IMG/VR virus record: IMGVR_UViG_3300044522_001063
Location: 1 to 30,416 of that record
Reading direction: 5' to 3' (one strand)
DNA: 30,416 bases
Source: a virus
Shown: positions 1-5,732 of the stretch, one piece after another
Position numbering within the stretch: position 1 is the first letter of the stretch
Layout: the number at the start of each line of letters is the position of its first letter
Notes under the pieces: generated by a model
What the model was told of the DNA's origin: nothing
The model's database searches: none
Seen by the model: only the letters and a program-made list of their open reading frames with translations
Program-made: the position numbers and the translations under genes

Positions 1-289
1 CAGGGAATGGAAAGAAGAAAATACACCAATTGGAACTGGTAAAGTATTTTGCCCAAATTACCCTGTTGCGATTACGATCATTGTTAGACCGGGAAAGAAA
101 TGGCGAAAATGCGATTTGGATAATAGAGTTAAACCAATTCTAGATCAGCTTAAGAATTGTGGGTATTTAACTGATGATAATTGTGATTATGTTAAATCAA
201 TAACTATTGCATTGGGTGAAAAGGTTTCTAAAGATTTTGAGTCTTATGTAGAAATTGATATGACAAAATTTGGAGATGTTTTTGTATAA
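1..289 (+). CDS. rusA: RusA-like Holliday junction resolvase, C-terminal part
   Basis: The frame is open from the window edge, so the N-terminus is missing; about 95 residues are visible. The stretch with D-L-D-N-R-V-K-P-I-L-D followed by G-Y-L-x-D-D matches the metal-binding acidic motifs of the RusA endodeoxyribonuclease family (Asp pair near fragment residues 38 and 40, further Asp at 48 and 58-59). RusA dimers resolve Holliday junctions and are common in phage recombination and replication modules. The stop TAA shares its last base with the ATG of the next gene, so the two are probably translationally coupled. Family assignment rests on motif recognition. Confidence 0.8.
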   Translation, partial: REWKEENTPIGTGKVFCPNYPVAITIIVRPGKKWRKCDLDNRVKPILDQLKNCGYLTDDNCDYVKSITIALGEKVSKDFESYVEIDMTKFGDVFV

Positions 290-855
290 TGTTTCCTATG
301 AATCAAAAGATATCACAACTGGAAGCAATTCAATTAACAACCCGCAGAAGTTGCTTTTTAATTCGTGAATATACAGGACTGGAAGTAATGCCTGAAGAAT
401 TGTTTTCAACCTGTAGTGAAGCTATTTCTTTACTCGCATTAAAATGGGATTCTGATTTAATTCTTATTAAAAAGAATCCTGAATCAATCATTAACATTGT
501 TGTAACAATGAATGTGATGGAATGGTGCATCAAGTCTAAAGCAGAAATAACTGGTAAAAAGGAGTACAAACTAAATTCAAAAAAAATAAGTGACGATCTA
601 GAATTTATGGCAGAACATTTTGAACGAATGTTTCCCGGTCTAATGAATAGTAAAAATGCGGAAGATTCTTTGAATGCTGGTGTTTCAGCAACTGCAAATG
701 CTGTTGAAAACAATGGATTCTTCTGGACAAAAAAGCTAAATGAAAAGATAACAATTCTTATGTCTTTTTATCCTGTTCTGCAAATTCACGCAAAACAGAA
801 TAAGAAATTGAATGAACTTTTGGAATGTTTAACAACTAATAAAGGGGAAAAGTAA
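289..855 (+). CDS. Hypothetical protein, 188 aa
   Basis: Not recognised. A mostly alpha-helical soluble protein with no signal peptide or membrane segment. The central part (about residues 50-120) alternates hydrophobic and charged residues, and the end is Lys/Asn-rich. The start overlaps the stop of the RusA-like gene by one base (TAATG); an alternative ATG lies three codons downstream. The stop overlaps the ATG of the next gene by one base, so this is the middle of a coupled early operon. Position next to rusA suggests a DNA replication or recombination accessory role, which is inference. Confidence 0.7.
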   Translation: MFPMNQKISQLEAIQLTTRRSCFLIREYTGLEVMPEELFSTCSEAISLLALKWDSDLILIKKNPESIINIVVTMNVMEWCIKSKAEITGKKEYKLNSKKISDDLEFMAEHFERMFPGLMNSKNAEDSLNAGVSATANAVENNGFFWTKKLNEKITILMSFYPVLQIHAKQNKKLNELLECLTTNKGEK

Positions 856-1220
856 TGGCTTGTAAAATCAATGGAATGGTTTATGTCAGTAGTGCTGAAG
901 CAAGAATAATAACAGGTGAATCTGCAACAAGTGTTATGAATTCAATTAACAAATTGATTTATACTGATTGCGTAAACATGAATGATTTTGGATTTGCTAA
1001 AGATATCTTGAAAGATGCTGGTGTATTGTCTGATGAAATGGAAATGAGAATCAAAAAAATAACTGAGAAAACTAGAACAACTTGGTTAATACCTATTGAT
1101 CAAGTAATTGAAAAGGCAAAACGGTTTAAGATAAAGGAAGAAAAGAACGCTGAAAGAAAGTTAAAGAGAATTCAGGAAGCAATTACTCTTGTAAAATCCC
1201 TTGACGAAAAACAAATATAA
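855..1220 (+). CDS. Hypothetical protein, 121 aa, charged C-terminus
   Basis: Not recognised. Residues 1-60 look globular, with M-V-Y-V-S-S-A-E-A-R-x-I-T-G resembling the start of a MerR- or excisionase-type helix-turn-helix (a segment asking whether a site is present then binding DNA). Residues 75-115 are strongly Lys/Glu-rich and likely a long helix or coiled coil. Translation is coupled to the preceding gene through a TAATG overlap. A small DNA-binding protein is possible but unproven. Confidence 0.7.
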   Translation: MACKINGMVYVSSAEARIITGESATSVMNSINKLIYTDCVNMNDFGFAKDILKDAGVLSDEMEMRIKKITEKTRTTWLIPIDQVIEKAKRFKIKEEKNAERKLKRIQEAITLVKSLDEKQI

Positions 1221-1222
1221 AA

Positions 1223-1429
1223 ATGGAAACAACTAAAAAAACATGGGTTGTAAATTATGATCCTTCAGGCGGTAATTTTTGCGGTATTTCCATCAATGGA
1301 ATTGAATTAATGCCTATAAGTATTTCAATTGAAAAGAATTTGAATTGTTTAACAATACTGAAATTACAAATTTATATTTGTGATGGTGAATTAAAATTTA
1401 TTGAAAATGTTAAAAAGGAGAAATTTTAG
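1223..1429 (+). CDS. Hypothetical protein, 68 aa
   Basis: Not recognised. It starts three bases after the preceding stop, with no clear Shine-Dalgarno, so reinitiation is likely. The composition suggests a small beta-rich fold (alternating Ile/Val/Leu through residues 20-60) ending in a Lys-rich tail. It is kept as a gene because it fits tightly between two co-directional genes in the operon. Confidence 0.55.
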   Translation: METTKKTWVVNYDPSGGNFCGISINGIELMPISISIEKNLNCLTILKLQIYICDGELKFIENVKKEKF

Positions 1430-1431
1430 AA

Positions 1432-1743
1432 ATGCAATCATCAGTAAATTATCAAGTATTTTTTGCTAAGTGTGTTGAGACAATGCAACAGAGATCCCGT
1501 ACATATGATGATCCTGAAGTAAATTTTGATCGTATTGCAAGAGCATGGAGTATCTTTTTAAAGCGGGAAATTTCTCCCTATGAAGTTGCTATCATGATGG
1601 TGCATTTGAAGCTTGCAAGGTTAGCTAATGGGGTTCATCTGGATTCAATAGAAGATGCTGCAAGCTATTTAGCTATTGCAGAATCATTTGCACAAGCTGA
1701 AATTGATCAGGAAGAAGAAAAATTTGGAAAGATAAAGCTATAA
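1432..1743 (+). CDS. DUF6378-like phage protein, 103 aa
   Basis: The sequence R-S-x-T-Y-D-D-P-E-x-N-F-D-R-I-A-x-x-W (about residues 22-40) followed by I-S-P-Y-E-V-A-x-M-M-V-x-L-K-x-A-R-L is the pattern I associate with DUF6378, a short all-helical domain found in many phage early regions and of unknown biochemical role. The motif's acidic and His residues hint at an all-alpha NTP-pyrophosphohydrolase-like fold, but this is inference. AAGGAG lies just upstream. It is the last gene of the rightward early operon, ending immediately before a bidirectional terminator. Confidence 0.75.
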   Translation: MQSSVNYQVFFAKCVETMQQRSRTYDDPEVNFDRIARAWSIFLKREISPYEVAIMMVHLKLARLANGVHLDSIEDAASYLAIAESFAQAEIDQEEEKFGKIKL

Positions 1744-1747
1744 AAAA

Positions 1748-1780
1748 AGGAGAGGGAAAACCCCTCTCCTAATTTTTTTT
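1748..1780. terminator. Bidirectional rho-independent terminator
   Basis: A 9-bp perfect stem (AGGAGAGGG at 1748-1756, CCCTCTCCT at 1762-1770) with a 5-nt loop is followed by eight T residues on the plus strand and preceded by seven A residues, which form the U-tract on the minus strand. It ends the rightward operon and the leftward gene at 1790. Confidence 0.9.
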
Positions 1781-1789
1781 ATTTAGATT

Positions 1790-2095
1790 TTATTTTTTTC
1801 CCCAAAAATTATTAATGATATTTAAACACCTGTCAACAACTTCAGGAAAAATTTCTTTTGCTTGAAAACCGTTTAAAGGCAAACTTTTAACATTAGTATT
1901 AACAATTGCAATTTGATTATCTTGAAACAAATTATTTATGAATTCATATTTTTTAAAAGCATCTTCAAAACTTGAGCAAGATTTTAAGCTGTCACATAAT
2001 GCCCGAATTTGCTTCAAACTCATTATGTAATAAACATTTGTGTTTGCTGTCCAATGAAGTGGATTGTGTTCGGTAAAATCGTTTTTGTAAGGCAT
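1790..2095 (-). CDS. Hypothetical protein, 101 aa
   Basis: Not recognised. Predicted helical, with no membrane segment or known motif; one pair of cysteines sits in mid-sequence. The start is supported by AAAGGGG eight bases upstream, the ribosome-binding site shared by most leftward genes here. It is a single-gene transcription unit: its own promoter at 2148-2176, a leader hairpin at 2117-2137, and the bidirectional terminator at 1748-1780. Confidence 0.7.
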   Translation of the reverse strand: MPYKNDFTEHNPLHWTANTNVYYIMSLKQIRALCDSLKSCSSFEDAFKKYEFINNLFQDNQIAIVNTNVKSLPLNGFQAKEIFPEVVDRCLNIINNFWGKK

Positions 2096-2116
2096 CTCTA
2101 AACCCCTTTAAATTTT

Positions 2117-2137
2117 GGTCAATCGAAATGATTAACC
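2117..2137 (-). promoter_or_regulatory. 5' leader hairpin, copy 1
   Basis: On the transcribed strand GGTTAATC pairs with GATTGACC across a 5-nt loop: 8 pairs including one G-U wobble. It begins roughly 3-4 nt from the inferred transcription start of the 2148-2176 promoter and ends just before the AAAGGGG ribosome-binding site. Confidence 0.6.
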
Positions 2138-2147
2138 TTATACCTTT

Positions 2148-2176
2148 AATATATACCCTTGCAAATACATTGTCAA
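2148..2176 (-). promoter_or_regulatory. Sigma-70 type promoter P1
   Basis: On the minus strand TTGACA (2171-2176), a 17-nt spacer, then TATATT (2148-2153). The -35 box is followed by ATG and lies in a TTGT-N4-ACAA palindrome. The same arrangement recurs four more times upstream of other leftward units. It drives the gene at 1790-2095. Confidence 0.85.
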
Positions 2177-2210
2177 TACAAATTGAAAGAATTATTAGGA
2201 ATTTTTTTAA

Positions 2211-2240
2211 ATAAAAAACAGGGGGAATTTCTTCCCCCTG
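2211..2240 (-). terminator. Rho-independent terminator of the 2247-2576 unit
   Basis: A perfect 9-bp stem (CAGGGGGAA at 2219-2227, TTCCCCCTG at 2232-2240) with a 4-nt loop, followed on the minus strand by six T residues. It lies 6 nt beyond the stop codon at 2247 and directly upstream of promoter P1, insulating the two units. Confidence 0.88.
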
Positions 2241-2246
2241 AACTTT

Positions 2247-2576
2247 TTACAAACTTAGATAAAGCTTTGTATGGTTTTGGAACACTTCAATTAACATATC
2301 ATTGTAAACACCTTGTATTGTATGCTTTTCAATGCCTGATTTGCTGTAAAATTTCAAGGTATAAGTATCATTGTATTCTAAATAGATTCGAACCTTGGAA
2401 GCAATTCTACACCCTTTAAAATCAAACTGTAAAAACCCTTGGGTTAAAGAATCTGTACTAAAATAAACATTGTGCGTTGCAATCATTGCAGATAATTTAC
2501 GATTCCCGCCTAATTGGTTCAGGATTTCTTCAGCAATTGTTTTGGCTTCTTGGTTTTTGATTTCGATTTCGGTCAT
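2247..2576 (-). CDS. Hypothetical protein, 109 aa
   Basis: Not recognised. Alpha/beta small protein with a charged N-terminal helix (M-T-E-I-E-I-K-N) and a beta-rich second half with several Tyr. A longer open frame exists upstream, but I chose the ATG at 2576 because AAAGGGG lies six bases before it; the longer start would lie in the leader hairpin region. It forms a single-gene unit with its own promoter (2628-2656) and terminator (2211-2240). Confidence 0.7.
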   Translation of the reverse strand: MTEIEIKNQEAKTIAEEILNQLGGNRKLSAMIATHNVYFSTDSLTQGFLQFDFKGCRIASKVRIYLEYNDTYTLKFYSKSGIEKHTIQGVYNDMLIEVFQNHTKLYLSL

Positions 2577-2596
2577 TTCATTCCCCTTTAAATTTT

Positions 2597-2617
2597 GGTC
2601 AATCAAAGTGATCAACC
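2597..2617 (-). promoter_or_regulatory. 5' leader hairpin, copy 2
   Basis: On the transcribed strand GGTTGATC pairs with GATTGACC over a 5-nt loop: 8 pairs, two of them G-U. Same distance from the promoter as copy 1. The sequence differs from copy 1 in one arm while pairing is kept by wobble. Confidence 0.6.
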
Positions 2618-2627
2618 TTATACCTTT

Positions 2628-2656
2628 ACTATATGCTTATGTATTCGCATTGTCAA
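2628..2656 (-). promoter_or_regulatory. Sigma-70 type promoter P2
   Basis: Minus-strand TTGACA (2651-2656), 17-nt spacer, TATAGT (2628-2633). Upstream of the -35 lies the same TAATAATTC-like block seen at the other copies. It drives the gene at 2247-2576. Confidence 0.85.
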
Positions 2657-2691
2657 TACAAAAAGAAAAGAATTATTAAGATTTTTTAAAA

Positions 2692-2722
2692 TAAAAAAAG
2701 GAGAGGTTTTACCCTCTCCTTT
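2692..2722 (-). terminator. Rho-independent terminator of the 3347-2727 unit
   Basis: A 10-bp perfect stem (AAAGGAGAGG at 2697-2706, CCTCTCCTTT at 2713-2722), with the A run at 2693-2699 giving a U-tract on the minus strand. It starts 4 nt after the stop of the gene at 2727. Its stem core matches the terminator at 1748, suggesting a copied element. Confidence 0.88.
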
Positions 2723-2726
2723 GATT

Positions 2727-2885
2727 TTACTTTTCCTTTAGCTTTTTAAAGTATTTTAAAGCTAATCTAATTGCATCAGTTTTATTATCTAGATCCTGAT
2801 TTTCCCTAATCCATTCGATCAACTCTATATCCTTTTCGGTTAACCTGAATGAACTTTGCGGGTATTTCTTCTTTTCAGATTTCAT
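2727..2885 (-). CDS. Small ribbon-helix-helix-like protein, 52 aa
   Basis: A 52-codon gene. After a basic N-terminus (K-S-E-K-K-K), residues 12-16 read S-F-R-L-T, which fits the beta-strand of a ribbon-helix-helix (MetJ/Arc/CopG) DNA-binding dimer. Two predicted helices follow: E-K-D-I-E-L-I-E-W-I and K-T-D-A-I-R-L-A-L-K-Y-F. Size and layout match stand-alone phage RHH repressors. GGAG lies nine bases before the ATG, overlapping the end of the preceding gene. It is the last gene of a three-gene unit. It is a good candidate regulator of the repeated promoters nearby, which is inference. Confidence 0.7.
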   Translation of the reverse strand: MKSEKKKYPQSSFRLTEKDIELIEWIRENQDLDNKTDAIRLALKYFKKLKEK

Positions 2886-2888
2886 TGA

Positions 2889-3092
2889 TTATTCTCCATC
2901 TATTTGATTGTTGCAAATTTTATGGTGTATTCGATTTAAATCTTCGATGGTGCAACCTATCACCATTCTATTTAGTCTAGAATCTTCAGCATCAATAGAA
3001 GTTAATGATATTGCTGCTCTGATAATTTCAACTTCCCTTCTAGTTAAAGTTGATATTTTTTCAAAAGCATCTGGATTTCCAATTAAAGCCAT
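2889..3092 (-). CDS. Hypothetical protein, 67 aa
   Basis: Not recognised. Entirely helical prediction: residues 18-35 (L-T-R-R-E-V-E-I-I-R-A-A-I) look like a regulator-type helix and residues 50-62 form a second. I chose the ATG at 3092 because AAAGGGGTTT precedes it by the usual distance; an upstream in-frame ATG at 3134 lacks such a site. Three bases separate its stop from the start region of the RHH gene. Confidence 0.65.
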   Translation of the reverse strand: MALIGNPDAFEKISTLTRREVEIIRAAISLTSIDAEDSRLNRMVIGCTIEDLNRIHHKICNNQIDGE

Positions 3093-3143
3093 TTCAAACC
3101 CCTTTGTAAAAAGTAAAAAACAACACCTAAACACCTTAACCTG

Positions 3144-3347
3144 TTAGCCAACAAAACAGGTTCTATTTTGATTCCAAGGCAAAAGCATTTTAGACTTAGC
3201 CATCCAATAGCTAGTAAAAATGCAATCATCTTTGAATTCAATTTGGCTTATTGGTAACCAAACTTTTCTTTCACAAAAATCAACCTGAACAGCTTTATCT
3301 GTTCTGTTTACAATCTGGTGTTCCATTGCAATTAAGATATTTTTCAT
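3144..3347 (-). CDS. Small conserved phage-type protein, 67 aa
   Basis: The stretch N-R-T-D-K-A-V-Q-V-D-F-x-x-R-K-V-W-L-P-I-S-Q-I followed by an aromatic-rich M-A-K-S-K-M-L resembles a short domain I know from many phage early genes, where a W-x-P-x-S-Q-I core is preceded by a K-A-x-x-V strand and followed by a W-x-A-x-K motif. Its function is not established. AAAGGGG precedes the ATG. First gene of the unit from promoter P3. Confidence 0.7.
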   Translation of the reverse strand: MKNILIAMEHQIVNRTDKAVQVDFCERKVWLPISQIEFKDDCIFTSYWMAKSKMLLPWNQNRTCFVG

Positions 3348-3388
3348 TTCATTCCCCTTTGTTTTGTTTCAATCATCAACACAATATT

Positions 3389-3416
3389 AATATACAATCT
3401 GTAATTGCATTGTCAA
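3389..3416 (-). promoter_or_regulatory. Sigma-70 type promoter P3
   Basis: Minus-strand TTGACA (3411-3416), spacer of 16, TATATT (3389-3394). The -35 flanks match the other copies. The leader after the -10 instead carries a TGTTGATGATTGAA sequence shared with P4, not the GGTT hairpin of P1, P2 and P5. It drives 3347-2727. No terminator is visible between it and the gene ending at 3436, so readthrough from upstream is possible. Confidence 0.82.
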
Positions 3417-3435
3417 TACAAATTGTAAAGATTTA

Positions 3436-3795
3436 TTAGTTTATTTCTAAATTAGAATCATCCCATTCATAAGGAACAATTGTCCAACAGTCTAAATTAG
3501 TGGCTAAATTTGGATCTGGATGAACTTCAGGACACAATTGCCAAGTTAAGATTTTAACCCCCTGAATGATGATCCTATGATCTTCCATTAGGGTATAAAG
3601 GTTTATAGCTGCTCCAAGTTCTTCCCAATCTTCCGCTTCTCGATCTTCAGGTTCAATTTGAATAATTAGATTCCCGGTTATGTCCTGTAGACAATATGAG
3701 GATGGAAGCGGGAATTGCCCTGCATTGTTTGGATAATCACCCGGATCTTCCCAAATATCTAAATCAACGGATAATGTGTTTTTAAGAATCTTCAT
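3436..3795 (-). CDS. Hypothetical acidic protein, 119 aa
   Basis: Not recognised. Strongly acidic (clusters W-E-D-P-G-D and E-P-E-D-R-E-A-E-D-W-E-E), with several Trp, Cys and Pro. An acidic, DNA-mimic-like surface is conceivable, but nothing specific supports it. AAAGGGGTTT precedes the ATG. Last gene of the P4 unit; its stop lies 20 nt upstream of the P3 -35 box. Confidence 0.65.
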   Translation of the reverse strand: MKILKNTLSVDLDIWEDPGDYPNNAGQFPLPSSYCLQDITGNLIIQIEPEDREAEDWEELGAAINLYTLMEDHRIIIQGVKILTWQLCPEVHPDPNLATNLDCWTIVPYEWDDSNLEIN

Positions 3796-3820
3796 GTTAA
3801 ACCCCTTTGTAAAATGTGAA

Positions 3821-4060
3821 TTAAAACCTTTTTTTGTACTCTTGTTTTAAAGCCCTGATTGCCCTTTTTTTAGACATAATCCTTAAGTTGTTATGTCTTA
3901 TTGGGTGTTCAGATTCCAGCGAATCAATCGCTTCCTGAACGCTTTTAGTGCTGGAGCAAAACATCCAACCCAACATATCAATATCACCTTGATGCCCAAT
4001 ATACCCATAGGTATTATCATTTCTATCAATTCCATCGTGCATTCTTACAAATTCGTACAT
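3821..4060 (-). CDS. Hypothetical protein, 79 aa
   Basis: Not recognised. N-terminal half has a Gly/Asp/Asn-rich pattern (D-G-I-D-R-N-D-N-T-Y-G-Y-I-G); the C-terminal third is a basic helix (S-K-K-R-A-I-R-A-L-K-Q-E-Y-K-K-R-F), possibly nucleic-acid binding. AAAGGGGTTTAGAA precedes the ATG. Middle gene of the P4 unit. Confidence 0.65.
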   Translation of the reverse strand: MYEFVRMHDGIDRNDNTYGYIGHQGDIDMLGWMFCSSTKSVQEAIDSLESEHPIRHNNLRIMSKKRAIRALKQEYKKRF

Positions 4061-4101
4061 TTCTAAACCCCTTTATAAAAAGTAAAAATAACCCCTGAAG
4101 C

Positions 4102-4308
4102 TTACATAGCTTCAGTAAATTGTTTGTAAAGCTGGTCAACCATAGCTTCATACCTGTTTTCACCAAAAACAAGGTTTATTGCATCCTTGTTTGACATTCC
4201 GTAAGTTTCCTTCAAGCTGATAACGATGAAAGAAAATACTTCCATCTTTGTTGCCTTGATGTTTTTAGATTCAAAAAATTCAGCCATTGATTTAATTACT
4301 TCGTTCAT
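4102..4308 (-). CDS. Hypothetical helical protein, 68 aa
   Basis: Not recognised. Three predicted helices: residues 2-14, 20-36 and 38-66. The middle segment has a hydrophobic run (F-S-F-I-V-I-S-L) too short for a confident membrane span. AAAGGGGTTTTGCA precedes the ATG. First gene of the P4 unit. Confidence 0.68.
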   Translation of the reverse strand: MNEVIKSMAEFFESKNIKATKMEVFSFIVISLKETYGMSNKDAINLVFGENRYEAMVDQLYKQFTEAM

Positions 4309-4350
4309 TGCAAAACCCCTTTGTTAAAGTTCAATCATCAACACAATATT

Positions 4351-4379
4351 AGTATATATCCCTGTATGAACATTGTCAA
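4351..4379 (-). promoter_or_regulatory. Sigma-70 type promoter P4
   Basis: Minus-strand TTGACA (4374-4379), spacer of 17, TATACT (4351-4356). It shares the TTGACAATG box and the downstream TATTGTGTTGATGATTGAA leader with P3. It drives 4308-3436. Confidence 0.85.
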
Positions 4380-4419
4380 TACATATTGGCAAGATTGTTA
4401 GAAAATAAAATAAAATAAA

Positions 4420-4677
4420 TTAAAAATCTAGGAGGGTAAGATCCTTTTGAAGCTGGACAATCCTTTGAAGAAGCTGGTGTATACGATTTTCTTGGGTACG
4501 AACTTTATTTGTTAAAATGGAAATTTTTTGTTGTTGAATGCAAATAATTTCTACAGTATCACCTAATTTAGTGTGATAGCAGCTTTTGCATAATCTCCCG
4601 CTGTAAGTATATTTGGTCAATTTTTTGACACATTTTCGGCACTCCGTAGGGTGTTCTGTTAGTTTCCTGTTTCGCAT
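4420..4677 (-). CDS. Zinc-ribbon plus coiled-coil small protein, 85 aa
   Basis: Residues 13-33 carry C-x2-C-x13-C-x2-C (C13, C16, C30, C33), a likely structural zinc site. Residues 45-82 are a Gln/Ile/Leu-rich heptad region, probably a dimeric coiled coil. Such zinc-finger/coiled-coil pairs occur in small phage regulators, but I cannot name a family. The ATG follows the previous stop by 4 nt without a Shine-Dalgarno, so translation is probably coupled. Last gene of the P5 unit; no terminator hairpin is seen after it. Confidence 0.68.
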   Translation of the reverse strand: MRNRKLTEHPTECRKCVKKLTKYTYSGRLCKSCYHTKLGDTVEIICIQQQKISILTNKVRTQENRIHQLLQRIVQLQKDLTLLDF

Positions 4678-4681
4678 TAGA

Positions 4682-5059
4682 TTATTTAACCTTCCTTGGT
4701 TTAGATTTTGGTTCAGGATAATAGATTGGAATCATTTTTTCTGTTCCATCTTCTTTGTTCATTAGTCCTAAAGCTGGTTGCATCAAGTTCATAACAACAA
4801 CAGGTATAATCATTTCGTACTTCTTGATTGATTTACCGTTTTTGCTAGTAGGATAGTACACAAGTTGGGGGTAGGTTGAATGCGTTTTGGATTCAAATTC
4901 CCGTATGTTTTTTGCCTTTATTTCCCTTCCCCATGTAATGAATACTTCCCCCTCTATTCCCTCTATTTTGGCCTTACCTATGCCGGAACAACCTAGGAAG
5001 TAACTTCCGTAGATTGTCCCGTAATAACGCATTTCTAGAACCTTTAAAGCCTTAAGCAT
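4682..5059 (-). CDS. Hypothetical protein, 125 aa
   Basis: Not recognised. Beta-rich middle with alternating aromatic and aliphatic residues, including Y-Y-G-T-I-Y-G-S-Y-F-L-G and G-E-V-F-I-T-W-G-R-E-I-K-A-K, and a basic Pro-rich tail (E-P-K-S-K-P-R-K-V-K). AAAGGGGTTTAATC precedes the ATG. It sits between the coiled-coil gene at 5062 and the zinc-ribbon gene. Confidence 0.66.
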   Translation of the reverse strand: MLKALKVLEMRYYGTIYGSYFLGCSGIGKAKIEGIEGEVFITWGREIKAKNIREFESKTHSTYPQLVYYPTSKNGKSIKKYEMIIPVVVMNLMQPALGLMNKEDGTEKMIPIYYPEPKSKPRKVK

Positions 5060-5061
5060 GA

Positions 5062-5310
5062 TTAAACCCCTTTCTTTACTGGTGCATTGTTTTGGATAAA
5101 TACCCGGTTTTCAAGCTTCAAGATTTCTTCCAGCTTTTGATTAATTTCCTTTAATCTTCCTTGGTAGTTGTTGCATATGTTTAATATGCTTTTTGGGTTC
5201 TTTTCAATCTTTGACTTTACAATCTTTTTTTCTTCGCAAAGTTCTGCATAGAACCTTCCTAAAGAATTTCTGATAAGTTTCAAATCCTGTTCGCTTAGTT
5301 CAATGTTCAT
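5062..5310 (-). CDS. Coiled-coil small protein, 82 aa
   Basis: Not recognised. N-terminal helix with L-S-E-Q-D-L-K-L-I-R-N-S-L followed by a long Lys/Glu-rich helix (residues 20-68), suggesting a helical hairpin or coiled-coil dimer. An AGGGGAAT ribosome-binding site precedes the ATG. Second gene of the P5 unit; 2 nt separate it from the next gene. Confidence 0.66.
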   Translation of the reverse strand: MNIELSEQDLKLIRNSLGRFYAELCEEKKIVKSKIEKNPKSILNICNNYQGRLKEINQKLEEILKLENRVFIQNNAPVKKGV

Positions 5311-5350
5311 CTGATTCCCCTAGGTAAGTGTAAAGTAAATAGTAATGGTG

Positions 5351-5569
5351 TTAGTTGCAGCTTACTGGCAACATTTCAGTTTCACGGAGAGCAAAACCAT
5401 AGTTTTCAAAAGATACAGAATAAACAAACATATCTTCGCTTTTAAACCTCCCTGTTCTAGCAGGGAAAAAAGTTGCTTCGTTAACAATGCAAACTTTACC
5501 GAAATACCAAGAATTCTTATCATTGTTAACAACCTTTTGACCAACAACAAACTTTGATACATTAGCCAT
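5351..5569 (-). CDS. Small SH3-like barrel protein, 72 aa
   Basis: The pattern F-V-V-G-Q-K-V-V-x-x-D followed by W-Y-F-G-K-V and later Y-S-V-x-F-x-x-Y-G-F resembles SH3-like/KOW-type small barrels, with a terminal E-x-E-M-L element. The function is unknown. The ATG at 5569 is chosen because AAAGGGGATTGAA precedes it directly; a longer frame back to 5614 has no ribosome-binding site and overlaps the leader hairpin. First gene after promoter P5. Confidence 0.66.
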   Translation of the reverse strand: MANVSKFVVGQKVVNNDKNSWYFGKVCIVNEATFFPARTGRFKSEDMFVYSVSFENYGFALRETEMLPVSCN

Positions 5570-5604
5570 TTCAATCCCCTTTTCAAATCGTTCACAAGTT
5601 ACCC

Positions 5605-5625
5605 GGTCAAACACTTCGTTTAACC
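5605..5625 (-). promoter_or_regulatory. 5' leader hairpin, copy 3
   Basis: On the transcribed strand GGTTAAAC pairs with GTTTGACC over a 5-nt loop: 8 pairs with one G-U at the same position as copy 1. One interior pair is swapped relative to copy 1 on both arms, a compensatory change. Same distance from the promoter as copies 1 and 2. Confidence 0.62.
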
Positions 5626-5635
5626 TTATAAGTTT

Positions 5636-5664
5636 AATATATTATGCTTGGAATACATTGTCAA
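5636..5664 (-). promoter_or_regulatory. Sigma-70 type promoter P5
   Basis: Minus-strand TTGACA (5659-5664), spacer of 17, TATATT (5636-5641). The flanks match the other four copies. It is the promoter nearest the central non-coding region and drives 5569-4420. Confidence 0.85.
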
Positions 5665-5732
5665 GACAAGTTTGGAAAGATTGTTGGTTTTGTATGAATA
5701 TATTATTTTCTATGATTTTGGGTTGTTCTTAG

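Noticed and set aside
2159-2419. Plus-strand open frame across a promoter and terminator
   Set aside because: It overlaps P1, the terminator at 2211-2240 and the antisense gene; no ribosome-binding site.
5345-5557. Plus-strand frame opposite the gene at 5351-5569
   Set aside because: The minus strand gene has the shared ribosome-binding site and promoter; this one has neither.
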